Source: Amborella trichopoda
Taxonomy: Eukaryota; Streptophyta; Magnoliopsida; Amborellales; Amborellaceae
DNA: 64,000 nucleotides
Assembly: GCF_000471905.2 (NCBI RefSeq)
Contig: NW_006500351.1
Location: forward strand, 691,794-755,793
Reading direction: 5' to 3'
Shown here: positions 1-12,100 of the stretch, in pieces
Numbering within the stretch: the first letter of the stretch is position 1
Layout: each line of letters begins with the position of its first letter
Notes under the pieces: model-generated
What the model saw: the letters and a program-made list of their open reading frames with translations, nothing else
What the model was told of the DNA's origin: nothing
Databases searched by the model: none
Program-made: the position numbers and the translations under genes

Positions 1-85
1 ACACAAGTTACACAACAGTCAACGGACTCAACACAACAGTTAACAAACTCAACACTCAACACTCAGCACCTAGAGGCAAGAGTCT

Positions 86-553
86 TCAATCATCATCAGA
101 AGGAATATCAATAGCGCAAGCTTCATCATATGCATCAAAGTCGAGGCTATCATCATCAGAGTTATCTCTCTCTTCAATATAACGCTTATCCTCCTCTGTT
201 TCTTCTGAATCTGCCTCTTCCTCCTCCTCTTCTTCTACCTTCCTCTTACTAGTATGTATAGTCTGTACAGATGAGGCCCTAGGAGTCTTGGCTGCTGTAC
301 CCTTCTTTTTGTGATTCTTTGAACTCAAATATTGTATAATTTCCTCCTTGGTAGCCTCAGGAACATTTTTACACGGGGCAACATCTCCCGTAATTTCAGC
401 AAAGTGTTTTTTAAACCGGCAAATGCCCCCATTGGTATCCTTTCCATAATAATTATATTTAATACGATTTTTATCACTTGGATTCGGGATGTAACCATAC
501 TTCCAACCCGGATCACCACTCTGACGACTAGAAGCTGGAGAAGATACTTCCAT
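86..553 (-). pseudogene. BED zinc finger module 3 plus acidic tail, hAT element
   Basis: Open frame of 155 codons starting [21 protein letters not shown]. Both cysteines of the CNFC pair are replaced (YNYY), while the His of FKKHF and the Cys of APCKNV remain. After the finger come a Lys-rich stretch (NHKKKG) and an acidic run (EEEEEEE, then DSEETEED), ending PSDDD. The acidic linker resembles the region between BED and catalytic domains in hAT proteins. Losing two metal ligands argues against a working finger. Confidence 0.65.
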
Positions 554-597
554 AGAACAAGGCTATTTTCATCCTTTTTTGGTTCTTCAAAATTCAA

Positions 598-820
598 AAG
601 ATGTTTAATCTCATCTCAAACTGCTTCAAGAACCTTTGTACAAGAAGCAACATTATCTTTAACACCAGTAAGGTATTTTTTGAATCGGCTAATACCCCCT
701 TTGGTATATTTTTCACAAAAATTACACCTTATACAATTTTTATCATTTGGTTTTGGGTTATATCCATATTTCCAACCCGGATCACTTTTTTTAAGAGTAG
801 CAGAAATAGATCTATGACAA
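598..820 (-). pseudogene. BED zinc finger module 2 of the hAT element
   Basis: Minus-strand frame through SDPGWKYGYNP, NCIRCNFCEK and GGISRFKKYLTG. The zinc-ligand histidine of FKKHL is replaced by Tyr, and a TGA stop follows VLEAV. The frame differs from modules 1 and 3. It is a diverged duplicate of the same roughly 60-residue domain. Confidence 0.65.
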
Positions 821-851
821 GGATTTTGTTCTTGTTTTTGTTTTACATAAC

Positions 852-1070
852 TTAAAAATTGCTTAATCTCCCTCTGACAGCTTCAAGAACATTTTTACAT
901 GGGGCAACATCCCCCTTAATACCGGCAAGACGTTTCTTAAACCAGTTTATGCCTCCTTTTGTATCTTTTTCACAAAAATTGCATCTAACGCAATTTTTGT
1001 CATTTGGATTCGGGTTGTATCCATATTTCCAACCTGGATCTCTACTCTGACTAACTCCTGAAGAAGACAT
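852..1070 (-). pseudogene. BED zinc finger module 1 of the hAT element
   Basis: Starts at ATG 1070-1068 (MSSSGVSQSRDPGWKYGY). The finger keeps both cysteines in NCVRCNFCEK and the later Cys of APCKNV, but the usual histidine in the FKKHLAG motif reads FKKRLAG. The BED domain of plant hAT proteins binds DNA at transposon ends. It lies in a different frame from module 2, so this is probably not expressed as one protein. Confidence 0.7.
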
Positions 1071-1639
1071 CTCAAAATAAAGCAAGCAATCTAAAAAATG
1101 CACTTACTTTGGTTGCTTGAACTCCAAACTTTGAGAAACACTTCGATGATTCGATGATCGATCCAATGAAATGGAGTTTTTTGGAGGTTTTTTTTAGTCT
1201 TAAGGGGCTTCTTGTGGGTTTAGGGTTCAAATGAACCTAAAAGCCATCATTCTTAACCTTTAAATCTTTCAAAATAACAAAACGAAAAAAAAAAAAATCA
1301 TTTTTTCTGCCTCTGGGCGAGGCGCAAGCCATGGGCGGCCGCCCAAGGCTGGGCGTTAGGTGGCTGCTCAGGGACGGACCGCCTAGTTTTACCACTTAGG
1401 TCTGGGCTATGCGCTCAGGCCTTTTGGACTGCCAAGGCGCTGGGCGGTCCGTTTTTTTTGAACAATAGTTATAAGGTGATTTAATCGGGCTATAAAGTTC
1501 TATGTTTCTTCCTTCTACCACTCCACCTCCTTTTCTCCCCAAACTCAAGCATCATTAGCAGAGCCTAACTAACTACCTAAGCTCCTCAAAAATGCAAGCT
1601 TTCAACTGGTTAATGCTTTTGAGAGGAACATGTGTAGTT

Positions 1640-1960
1640 TATTTACTTGCAAGGATATTCCATGTATTGAACAACCACAATGTGCAAGGTTGCAGAAGAG
1701 ACTAGTGATTATGTATTCCTGCATTGTACGGTGGGAGGCAAAATCTGAGGTAACCTACTTTCAAGCTTTTGACTGATATTGGGTGACGCATAAGTCCATC
1801 CAACGAGTATTTTCTGCGTCTATTTCCACCCCAACCATGGTTGCCATCTGGGTTATCTGGCTTGAGTAAAACAGCCGCGTATCTGGTACCAAAGCTTTGA
1901 CAATTTTGTTAGCCAAGGGATGTGAACACCTCAAGCACTTTTTGATGGCGGATTATGAGT
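1640..1960 (+). mobile_element. Degraded LINE remnant (zf-RVT/C-terminal region)
   Basis: In broken plus-strand frames the text resembles the C-terminal part of plant L1 ORF2, best at VAIWVIWLE near 1840-1870, which parallels IWVIWVERN in the L1 at 10500. Stops interrupt every frame. No tail or target duplication is visible. Confidence 0.35.
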
Positions 1961-2230
1961 CAATTTGGAAGGCCATCCTTGCCTTCAAAGTTCAAACCGA
2001 CTAGAATCCCATGTTCTAGTCTAGGGAGGCCACTTGACCATGGGTGAATCAATGGTGGTTCTAATACCACATTTTAGTGCTGATCAATTGAAACCCAACA
2101 TTCACAAAAACAGCTGATTCCATACTTGATTTTGAAATCCACGATTGAATGTCAATTTCATTTGGATAAGAAACCACACATTTTAAAGCTTTTCCATACT
2201 AGAGCTTCAGGGGGTTGGTTCAAAGGTCTT

Positions 2231-2431
2231 TATGGGCATGTTTGATAACAGGAAGTTGCTTCCTGGAAGTTAGAACTAAGGCATTACTGTTCATCTTCTG
2301 TGTTTGATAAAAAACAGTAAGGTAAATAAAGAACTTACCTATCACTGTTCATGTTCCCAGCTTTGTATGTAAAAAGTTCCGACTAAAAGGTCGGAACTTG
2401 AAAAGGGAAGTTTATATCAAACCTTGCCCCC
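2231..2431. mobile_element. MITE with imperfect terminal inverted repeats
   Basis: Starts GGGCATGTTTGATA and ends with the approximate inverse (TTTATATCAAACCTTGCCC). It contains a perfect internal hairpin, arms AAGTTCCGAC (2374-2383) and GTCGGAACTT (2390-2399). About 200 bp, non-coding. It lies immediately upstream of the predicted leader of the ERGIC-family gene. No clear target duplication was seen, so the superfamily is unassigned. Confidence 0.5.
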
Positions 2432-2620
2432 GATAAAATTGTGCCCTAGGGTTTACTCAGCCGCTCAGCCACCCCTCTCTTCGCAATTAGCCGCTCAGCA
2501 AAACAGCAGCTCCACTGCGAAAGTTTTCTCTCGCTCTCTCTTCCCAGTAAAGGCAGCCTCTCGCCCAGTACTATTCTCGGCCTTGCAACCTCAACAAGTA
2601 CCTCCAATCAGTGAGTCCTT
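2424..2620 (+). promoter_or_regulatory. Probable transcription start region and 5' UTR exon of the ERGIC-family gene
   Basis: The stretch opens with CCCTAGGGTTT, a telo-box-like element common near plant housekeeping gene starts, and continues with C/T-rich sequence typical of a plant leader. A possible donor GTGAGT follows CCAATCA near 2610. The translated first exon has an acceptor-like CAG just upstream of its ATG (6084, or AG at 6090), so a spliced leader is expected. The implied first intron would be about 3.5 kb. No cDNA is available, so exon limits are inference; a leader starting near 3380 is an alternative. Confidence 0.4.
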
Positions 2621-3385
2621 TGTTGAATTTGCATTTTTTTCTTCTTTTTTCTTGCTAATTTCGGATTTCTCTATTAACAACATTTTTCTCAGGGTTTGTT
2701 TTGGAGGAAACCCTATAAAAACATTTCTAGGGTTAAATCTACTTATTTTTGTATAATTTCCTATGTTGAATGTAGTATTAAATTTGTTTAATAGTTTTCT
2801 ATGTTGTAAATCGAGTTCTAAGGCAATGCAAAAGGTTTATTTCATGATTTTTCTATGTTGTAAATCTAGATTCAGGGTTGAACTGATTGTTTTGATTGCT
2901 TGACAATAAGTTCCCTGACAATCTATCTGTATTAAGTGCTTGTTGGTTGTCTGCATGATAAGATATTAGAGAGCTAGTTGGTTGTCTGCATGATTTCTTG
3001 TTGGAATCAGTATACTTCATTCCAGACTGCTGTAATTTTGATTAGCTTGATTCACTGTGAGATTGCTACATTAGCATCACCCTAGTTCATGCAAGCCTTA
3101 AAATTTGTTATATTGTTTTTATTATGGAAACAATCCCATAAAAAATTGAAAAAATTGAATTAGAGCTCCAAGAATTCTCAACCCTCAAACTCAATTTTGG
3201 ACAAATGCAAAAGATTTAAATCTTTTGGAGCTGCAAATCGAATATTATTTAGAGGACCCACTCTCAAAAATAGTTTATTTGAAAAAGAGGATTAGAAAAA
3301 AAAAAGACTTACTTGGTTCAGATTAGCTTGGGTAATCCGTCAATTTATATTTTCCTGTATCTCTCTCCTCTGCCTCTTCTCCTAC

Positions 3386-3766
3386 TTGCTTGGTTCAAAT
3401 CTCCACAAAAAACCATATTCTCTTCTCCTAAACTCGTGCTCCAATTCAACTGCAGATTGTTTTGGTAATGGGGTAAGGCTGGATCTCCTTACTCTTCACC
3501 AATCTGGACCCTTTTTGGACTTTGAACATCACCACTCTGATCCTTCACTCCCAAACCTATCAGACAATGAGACCACCATCCCCAACTTCTTCGAGTTCTG
3601 TGATACCAAGCATAGGGACTATTGTCCATGCCATGACACCAAAAGAGAGAAGAAAGTTGACACCCATATGCTAATTTTCAGAGACTATTTGCATCAAATG
3701 AGTATTATTGGTTTTAGTTTTGTAGGACTTCTGTCAAGAAACTTTAGTTTCTGGGAACGGTCATAG
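3386..3766 (+). pseudogene. Possible fragment of a plant PMT-type (DUF248) methyltransferase gene
   Basis: A 126-codon frame. Its middle reads FFEFCDTKHRDYCPCHDTKRE, which resembles the conserved CDxxYxDYxPCxDxxR start of the putative methyltransferase domain in Golgi QUASIMODO/PMT proteins, but the expected YRERHCP continuation is degraded (FRDYLHQ). Nothing of the SAM-binding domain follows. It lies in the presumed first intron of the ERGIC gene and is likely a captured or decayed fragment. The match is from memory of the motif. Confidence 0.35.
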
Positions 3767-3779
3767 TCAAATTTGGAAA

Positions 3780-5100
3780 TTGGAAGGTGGTTTCGGGTTC
3801 GTAATGAATGAGGATTTGGTTTCAGTGCTCTTATCGAACACTGATTTCCAAAGCGAACAACTTTACTTTCATGGCTAATTAAAATGTTGTTTGTCGTTTT
3901 TTCTATATTTCTGTTTAACTAATCCATGTCACATCCTTATTTGAGAAATTGCTCGGATGTCGTTTGGATGACAAATCAATTTATCCATTATCCCTTTAGA
4001 AAATTATTACAGAGTTATTGAGAAGGTTTTTTTCATTATGCTGCAAATTGTGGCAATACTCTATTATCTGTTATTTACTGTAAGGATCTTCAGCTGTATT
4101 TGGTTTGAAAGAAACAATAAGATTGGCTGTAATGATTATGATGGCATCACATAGTTAGTGTGATTTACTCATTAAGGGGAAGGTGAAGTTATCAGGTGAG
4201 ATGTTTTCATGCAACATGTGGGTGTAGAGAGAGAGAGCATTAGCTGGGGATGGACTTGATGACAATATTCTGAGTATGACATTTCATATGGGATGGCTCA
4301 TAATGGAAGACATTGCTTTAACCGCAGATGAGACCTTGGGTCTCTTCTTATATGAGATATTTCCTTCTTTTGATACTTATCTATTTCTATCTCTCTAGTT
4401 TATTCATTGCCCACTTAGCTCCTTACTGATTGTGTATACCTGCCATATTCTATTTGAATGTGAATTTGAATTATAGACCACTTGAACTTAGTGAAACCTA
4501 TGCTTGAAGAATAGGCCATTACTAATTATCTTGCTTTCTTTTATAGGATTTGATTAGATTTCTGTTATTATGCTCTCTTTTGTTATGCTTTATTTATGGT
4601 TCAATAGTACAGGGTGGTTATGATTCTGGTTGAGCATGTACATTTCCAACATTGTCTTTTTTTGCATCCTTGGGAACCTTTTGTGTGCTAAATGCTAAAC
4701 AGTTCAGCATGTTGAATTGTGGTCATTGCATTCTTATTCTGATCTTTTATGTTGAATTCTATGATGGTTTTACTTTGTACAGTTTTGGCATTTTCGACGC
4801 ATTGAGTTTCCTTAAGCTCTATATGACAATTTTTTGTGTTGTTTCTTTTTAAAGTGTCTAGACGATATAGATCTGCATTCTCGTTGTTGTAGAACTTGGT
4901 TATTGGATTATACTTTGAGCTTCCAATGATTACTAAAATTCATTGTGGTACTTTGTTCTGGCTTTCTCTGCATTTCTCTATTTATGTTTGAACAATAATG
5001 GCTTGTACTTTTTATTATTTATTTATGCTTAATATTTAGTGCCTTCGAGTTTAAAGAAATCAACCTAACGAGGCTTTATTATAACTGCTATAGATTACCA
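3780..5100. other. Intronic AT-rich sequence, nothing recognised
   Basis: Stops in all frames, scattered T-rich stretches, no repeats or motifs that I could identify. Confidence 0.5.
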
Positions 5101-5129
5101 TAGCAATATGAGCCAGTGGAACCCTATAG

Positions 5130-5317
5130 AGGAGGCCCAAGAACTTCTTTAACTTCCTAGGGGATTATCAAACACAGAAACCAAGAACTTCTTTAACTTC
5201 CCAGGAGGTTATCAAACACAAAAAGCAGGAACTTCTTACAATAACTTATATCTTCCCAGCAAGGAGGAAATTCCAATTTACAGTTCATAAACTTGCTTCC
5301 AGTTATCAAACAGGCCC
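5130..5317. repeat. MITE-like repeat with tandem subunits
   Basis: Two adjacent units of about 55 bp share AAGAACTTCTTTAACTTCC and TTATCAAACACA. The stretch ends AGTTATCAAACAGGCCC, which is the inverse of the start of the MITE at 2231. It probably belongs to the same MITE family in opposite orientation. Confidence 0.4.
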
Positions 5318-6092
5318 TATATGCAGTTTTAGATGGACACTGACATGGGTGTTGTATTTGGTAGGTGTTTTGAGTGTCTAGTACGTTGCCTCGAAAATCC
5401 AGTATGGACTCGACACATGCGTATAATCATCCATATATAAATTTAGTGTAAAAATAAATAATTAAAGAACATAAAAAGTAAAACTATTTAAAGTAGTAAA
5501 ATTTAAACCTTAATAATATACATTTATTAATTAACCTTTTTCTAAAAAAAAAAAATCATTTATTTTATGCAAGAAAATAAAAATATATTTGTTTCTGTTA
5601 TTTTATAACTTAAAGTGTTGGTTTTTATATATTCTTAGTGATAATATTATATATTAATATGTCTAACATCTCTGATAATTATTTTGGACTTTTGGTAGAA
5701 CCAATGAATTTAATCTAGAAGCTTGGAGACTTGCAAGTTCAAATCCCACAAAGGGCAATTTACATGTTTTATATAAACCGCATGTAAATTTTAGAAATTA
5801 AAATAAGTGTATTTTATAACGAATGGTAATTTTTTTGAGTCGTCTCTAAAAAAGTTTTGGATTCTACAGATGATGGTTTCTGTTTGATACTTTACTAAAT
5901 TTGTATTTTCATGATTTGCAATATTGTTGGTCTCGTAAAGCAGTATCTTTCCTCCTAGTGTAGTGTTTATGCTATTCACTGAGTTTGGTTCCATGTATCA
6001 TAATTTTTGCAAAGTACTTCTCCAAACATTAAATTTTTATGAGTTTGTCATGATCAATTGTATAAACATCTTCTATTGCTGCAGCAATAGGC

Positions 6093-6180
6093 ATGGGGAG
6101 GCTACAAGTGCTGAAGTCCTTGGATGCATTTCCTCGTGCTGAGGAACACTTGTTGCAGAAGACCCAATCCGGAGCTGTTG
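6093..6180 (+). CDS. ERGIC-family gene, exon 2 (start codon exon)
   Basis: ATG at 6093 follows a polypyrimidine/CAG acceptor (exon start 6085 or 6091). It encodes residues 1-29 plus one base (phase 1), with the conserved [16 protein letters not shown] segment, then donor GTAAGC at 6181. The next intron is 5.77 kb and contains a decayed sense-strand L1. Confidence 0.92.
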
Positions 6181-9100
6181 GTAAGCCTCTTTTCATTGCA
6201 TTAAGTCATAAGCTTCTTTTCTATTTTACAAAATTTGGTCATTTAAAATGTTTATAATGGGAATTAGTTGACTAAATCCTATTCATAGATGGTTTCTTGC
6301 AAAGTCTAGCATCTCAGATCCTAATATGGTTTTTGATAAAATAGTTATTTTCCTTAGATAAATAATTGAAACTAAATCAACCAACTTGTCGAGGTTCATG
6401 GTCTAGCTAGAAAAATATCATATTATGTTTCATAATCTTTCCAAAATTAAACCCATACTTGCGAATTTCATGTGGCATATTCTGCCTTTGGATAATTTGG
6501 CATTGGTGACCGACAAAGTGATTGCAATATAATGACTTATAGGGAGAAGGGAATAACCTTCAACTTGCTATTGATTTCCACATCTCCCAAACGATATCAA
6601 GTGACTTATCTTCTTTCACCATTGGATTGGAGAGATGAATGTCGACTAGTGTTTTAAACGGTTCCATGAGGACTTTAAACGGCTCCATGAGACCTCTACC
6701 CCATCAACCTAACCCCTCCCTTGGCTGACCCCAAAGTAGAGTCGTAGAGTCGACCGTGGCACCAAGTTCACCTATCTCTCCCTCTTCGGCCTTCGACAAC
6801 ACCGAGGAGGTCGAGGGGGGTGGAAAAAACAGGGAAGAGGACATAATGAAAGAAATGTACAGGATCATGGGTTTCCAATATGATGACCCTGAAGGACCGG
6901 CTCACAAATTTCTACTTGCAAACGTGCAGAGTCGGCTGAAGGTGAGATTTAAAGGACAGAGAGAACTCTTGAACTTGTTTTCATCTATTTCCTACGAGGG
7001 ACAGCTTGCAGATGACCTCTCGACCTCTATTATCACCACTCTTCCGAGGAGGTCTTCTAGATTGGCCTCCTCCTCCATTCACACGCCCGAACCATGAAGA
7101 TTTTTACGTGGAATGTAAGAGGTTTGGGACAGTCGTTCAAAAGGGACGCTGTCAAGGACTTTACCTTAAAACTTGCTCTCATTGAAACTAAACTACCAGA
7201 GCCCACTCTCTAGCTCATATGTCAGGTGTGGGGCAGAAGACCCTGCCAGTGGGTCTCTCTGATAGCGAATGGGGCATCAGGGGGCATCTAGGTGGTCAGG
7301 AACCCTTCAGATCACACCCTCAACTCCTCCCACATTGGGGAGTTCTCTGTCACTGTACTCCTTTCACGTACATCAGACGGCTTCCCTTGGAAATTTACGG
7401 CCATCTACGGCCATCTACGACTCGAATTCAGCTCCCCGCGGACAACGACTTTGGGCAGAATTGGACCAAGTAGCATCCCTACCCCACCCAGTTTGGTGTA
7501 TGGGAGGAGATTTTACCATCACAAGATGGTCTTTTGAGAGGAATTCCTCCACCACTATCTCTCAGGGTATGAGGGTCTTCTCTGACTTCATTAGTCGGAA
7601 TGAACTCCTTGACATCCCACTTCAAGGAAGTTGCTACACGTGGTCCAATCATGCACCCAAACCATCCATCTCTAAATTAGATAGATTTCTTTTATCCTTG
7701 AATTGGGTGGAACATTTTCCCGGATTGCATGCCATGGCACGACCTAAACCCACCTCTGACCACTACCCCATCCTTCTGGATACCTACGCAGTAAGGAGAG
7801 GTTCGAAACCTTTCAGATTTGAAATTAGCATCTCTTCAAGAGGAGTCTCTCCTCAGCCTGATCCCAACCTGGTGGAAGTCCTTCTCCTCCCAGGTCTCGG
7901 GTAGAGCACGCTATAGGCTCTAGACCAATATCCAACTTCTCAAAGTCTCCCTCAAAACCTAGAGTAGTTCCATCCCCGACAACTACTCTCAAAGCTTCCC
8001 TCAAAAACCTTGATTGACATTGTGCTCGATCTTAGAACAAAAACTAAATTGGAATACCTATCAAGTCTCAACCCTCAAAAAAGAACTTTACTGGTTTCAG
8101 AGATCAAGAGTTAACTGGATGAAAGTTGAGGACCATAATACAGCCTTCTTCCACCGGATAGCTAATTGTCGCAGAAGAGACAATACTATCTCGATTATCA
8201 TATCTAATAACTGCTACCTCGTACAACAGAAGAAATCGAGTTGGCAATTCTAGAGTTCTTTCAGACACTCTATGCAGCTCCATCTGACCCAAGACCGAGA
8301 ATGATGACTCTTGATTTCTGCACCCTCTCGGAAGATCGGGCAATTTGGCTAGAGCAACCTTTCTCTGAAGAAGAAATTTTAAAGCTATCGATGACTTAGC
8401 CAAAGATAAAGCCCCCGAACCAGACAAATTTTCGATAGCACCTTTTAAATTCTTCTAGAATACTTTCCGTTCTGATTTCACTAGGTTTTTTGAGGAATTC
8501 TTCCATCAGGGAATTCTTCACAAAGCTATCAATGTCACCTTCATAGCCTTTGTCCCCAAAGTTGAAGGGGCGGAGGATCTCAAGGACTTTCGCCCGATCA
8601 GCCTGCTTATCTCTTCTTACAAAATTCTGGACAAAGTCCTGGCTTCAAGGCTACAACAAGTCCTCCCTTTAATCATCTCACCATCTTAGACTGCCTTCAT
8701 CAAAGATAGGCAGATCTTAGATGGGGCCTTAGTAGCTCACGAGTGCATCCACTCGAGGCACTTTTCCAAAGCTAGGCCTAATCTTCAAAATTGATTGGGA
8801 GAAAGCGTATGACCACGTTGGCTAGTCGATTCTGGAGGAGTCAATGGCAAGAATGGGCTTTCTGGACTGTTGGAGGAAGTAGATGAGAGGTTGCTACTCT
8901 CATCCTCATTTTGCGATCCTCATCAATGGAACTCCAAAAGGATTTTTCCCATCCTCGAGGGGACTACGTCAAGGGGACCCTCTCTCCCCATTTTTGTTCA
9001 CCATCACAGAAGAAGTCTTCAGCCGCTCGATCTGCCGCCTTTACTAGGAAGGTCTTCTCTCTGGATTCAAGAGCAGCCCCCATGGCCCAACAGTGTCTCA

Positions 9101-12100
9101 CTTGCAATATGCAGATGACACCTTAGTGTTTCTTGACGCCTCTTCAAGAGAAGTTGATACTTTGAAGCTTTATCTAAATTGCTTTCAAGTAGCTACAGGG
9201 TTCAAAGTCAATATGGAAAAATCTAAAATGATGGGAGTTGCACTAATGAATGCAGAAATCAGAGCGTTCATCCCTAATTGGGAATGCAAAGTGGAGGAAC
9301 TCCTCACAACCTACTTAGGTCTACCGTTGGGATTGGGGAAACCTAAAAAGAGACAATGGTCCCATGTGATAGACAAGGTTGATAGGCGTTTGGCAGGGTG
9401 GAAAGGAAGATACCTCTCTATGGAAGGTAGAGTCACTTTGATCAAAGCAATCCTGGCAAATTCTTTGGTATACCTCATGTCCCTCTTCCACATGCCATCT
9501 TCGGTGGCCAATCATCTGGATCAGCTTATGAGAAACTTCCTTTGGTCAGGGCAGGCGGAAAGGACCAAATTTCACCTTATATCGTGGGATAAGATATGCT
9601 TACCCAAACACCAGAGAGGACTAGGGATTAGGATCCTTAGAAAACACAATTTGGCACTCCTAGGGAAATGGTGATGGCGACTAGCCACTTAGCCAGACTC
9701 TCTTTGGGCGCAGGTTTTGCGTAAAAAATACAGGATCCCAGAAGGAGCTTGGGTGCCTGAAAGGAGACAGTTCAATAGAGCCTAAGGAGCGTGGAAATCC
9801 TTCTCTTCCCTCTCATAATTCAAAAAGTACCTCAGATTCAATCCAAGAGAAGGTACTAGAGTGTGCTTCTAGTCAAATCTATGGCTAGGACACACCCCCC
9901 TTAGCGATCGTTTTCCAGCCTTTTACTTACTTGCCTCAAGACTACCATCGCAGAGGAAATGGTATTGTCAGGAGGCCAAAGAATCTGGAACCCCTCTTTC
10001 AAATGAAACCTCTCGGAAGAGAAAACCAATCACTTCCAATTGCTTTCGGCAGTCTTACATTCAATCTTCATTTCAACACAAGGGAAGGACGCTATGGTAT
10101 GGACTCTAGCCTCTCTAGGTATCTTCACGGTAGCCTCCTTTTATTAAAGGCTATTCCAACCCCCCACCTTTCCTCTTAATCCTACCTCGGTACTATCAAA
10201 AGTCTGGTCCACCATCGCCTCACCCAAAGTTCAAACTTTCAATTGAATTGCCTGTTCTCAATGAGCCACTCACAGTGGACCAACTTCAAAAGAGAGGAAT
10301 TTCAATCCCCAATAGATGTGTCATGTGCTTAAGCGAGGATGAATCCAATCCCCACCTATTTATCCTCTGCAAATTTACTCACAACCTTTGGAGCCAAGTA
10401 TTGCAACTGTTTTGTATCCAATGGGTCACACCTCCAACGGTAAAGGCCCTGATTTCTTCAGATCATGCGTCACACTGGCGGAAGGTTGGAAGTGGAAGGC
10501 TACCTTAGTTGCTACCATATGGGTAATCTGGGTAGAAAGAAATACCATAATTTTTCAAGGCCACAAACTTCAAATATCAGCACTATTTCGCAAGGTTACT
10601 TCGTTAGCAACTTTCTGGGCCTCAAACCACAAGGTGTTCTCGGGCATATCAGGGAACTCCTTCGTCAGCCAATGGGAAAACGTTCTCAACTACCAACCAC
10701 GAAAGGCTCAAAGACCAAACAACTGGCTGCCACCATCAGAAGGTGCCATTAAGCTCAATTTTGATGGATGGTCCTTAGGGAACCCTGGCCCGGCAGGCAC
10801 TGGGGGTATCTTTAGAGATCATCATCGCAATATCTTCTTTACCTACTTTGAGCACATAGGCCATAAAGATTCTCATTACGCTGAAGGCATAGCCCTACTA
10901 CTGGGTCCTGGGGACCACACCTGTTAGTGGAATGAGACGCACAAAATATTATTTCTTGGGCAACCGGGACGACACCACCTCCATGGTACTTAGCTTCGAT
11001 TTTTGATGAAATTGCTCACATTTGCAGGGATACAGACGTCTCATGGAAGCATACCTGGAGGACGTCCAACGAACTCGCCGATCTCATGGCGAAAGATGGG
11101 GCTAGAACCCAAGTAGAAGATCACGCCCGGTCCACCTTCTTTTTTGCTCTGGACCACAGGCACACAACATAGAACTTCTTTTGTATTCATGCAAATCTAT
11201 AAGCCCAGTTTTTTTAGAACTTCTTGTAAATCATCATAATCGGGCAGGTTCTATAAGCCCATTTTTTGTACATGGTTGGTTGACCCATTTTTTATTGAGA
11301 GACCCGCCTTGAGGGTGCTCTCGGATCACCATTCCTCTGTAATCTAACACTTCTTAGCAATACAATGTTAACTTTATCAAAAAAAAAAAGGGCTTTAAGA
11401 TTTTTGTCTTCCAAGAGTGAGGCGTAATATTTGAACTTATGGTTAAAATATTTTGGTTTTAGTTTCAAAGACAAGCTTTTTGGTTTTGGAATTTCAAAAT
11501 AAGATGTACTGTACATAACATATTCATTAAGAGTTAGTCATCAGTTATAACTAAATAGCAAGATAATAGTAATTAACATGTCTAAATTTTTCTAATTGTA
11601 ATTGTAGTGATTCATTCTAAGTAGAAGTTAAGTGAAAACTTATGAGTCATGTGATCAAAGTGGAGTAAGGAAAGAAGGAGAAGACTTTATTGCTTTATTA
11701 TTATGACATTATCGCGCATGAAATTTCTGTTTGTTGTCTGTGTTTCATTTCTTTCCATAAGAATTACATTCTCAGATTGTTTAATGTGTATATGCAAACG
11801 GGCCTCACAATGACATATACATGCTTGCAGTTGTAGGTCTTGGAGACCTCCTAGATTAATGAAGATGAATATAATATTTTAGTAGGAGCCGTCTATTGAG
11901 TTGAGCTCTTCTGATTGTACTAAAATTCTTTCTTTTATTTCGTTTTGTTTCAGTCTCGATCATGGGGCTTGTCATAATGGCTACACTATTTGTGCATGAG
12001 TTGAAATACTATCTTGCAACTTACACTGTGCACCAGGTCCGAACCAAATAACACCCTACCTCCCTTTCGCACTTTTATCTTTATTTGAGGACTTCACCTT

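Larger units (their letters stand above)
1..1467 (-). mobile_element. hAT-family transposon, 5' end with BED zinc fingers (runs off the window)
   Basis: The minus strand reads inward from a terminal sequence near 1467 (TGTTCAAAAAA followed by a GC-rich block of GGGCGG/GCCTAG words, 1310-1455), through a leader with a near-palindromic GGGTTCAAATGAACC segment, into three BED-type zinc finger modules. The same terminal design occurs at 27772-28221, 34755-35671 and 36642-37607. The catalytic domain would lie left of position 1. Assignment to hAT rests on the BED fingers and on the 8-bp target duplication of the 36642 relative. Confidence 0.75.
6690..11389 (+). mobile_element. Decayed L1-type LINE in intron 2, sense orientation
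   Basis: About 4.7 kb ending in a poly-A tract (11379-11389). Order: end of ORF1 (6756-7097), AP-endonuclease from ATG 7094 ([12 protein letters not shown]), reverse transcriptase, zf-RVT zinc finger, RNase H. Many stops and frameshifts. The left edge is approximate; no target duplication was found. It is in the same direction as the host gene. Confidence 0.85.

Noticed and set aside
332-855. Plus-strand open frames of 161 and 84 codons
   Set aside because: They are antisense shadows of the BED finger modules, which are clearly conserved on the minus strand.
4203-4240. Possible tRNA or snRNA-like stretch
   Set aside because: No cloverleaf or box motifs could be drawn; only a GAGAGAGAG run.
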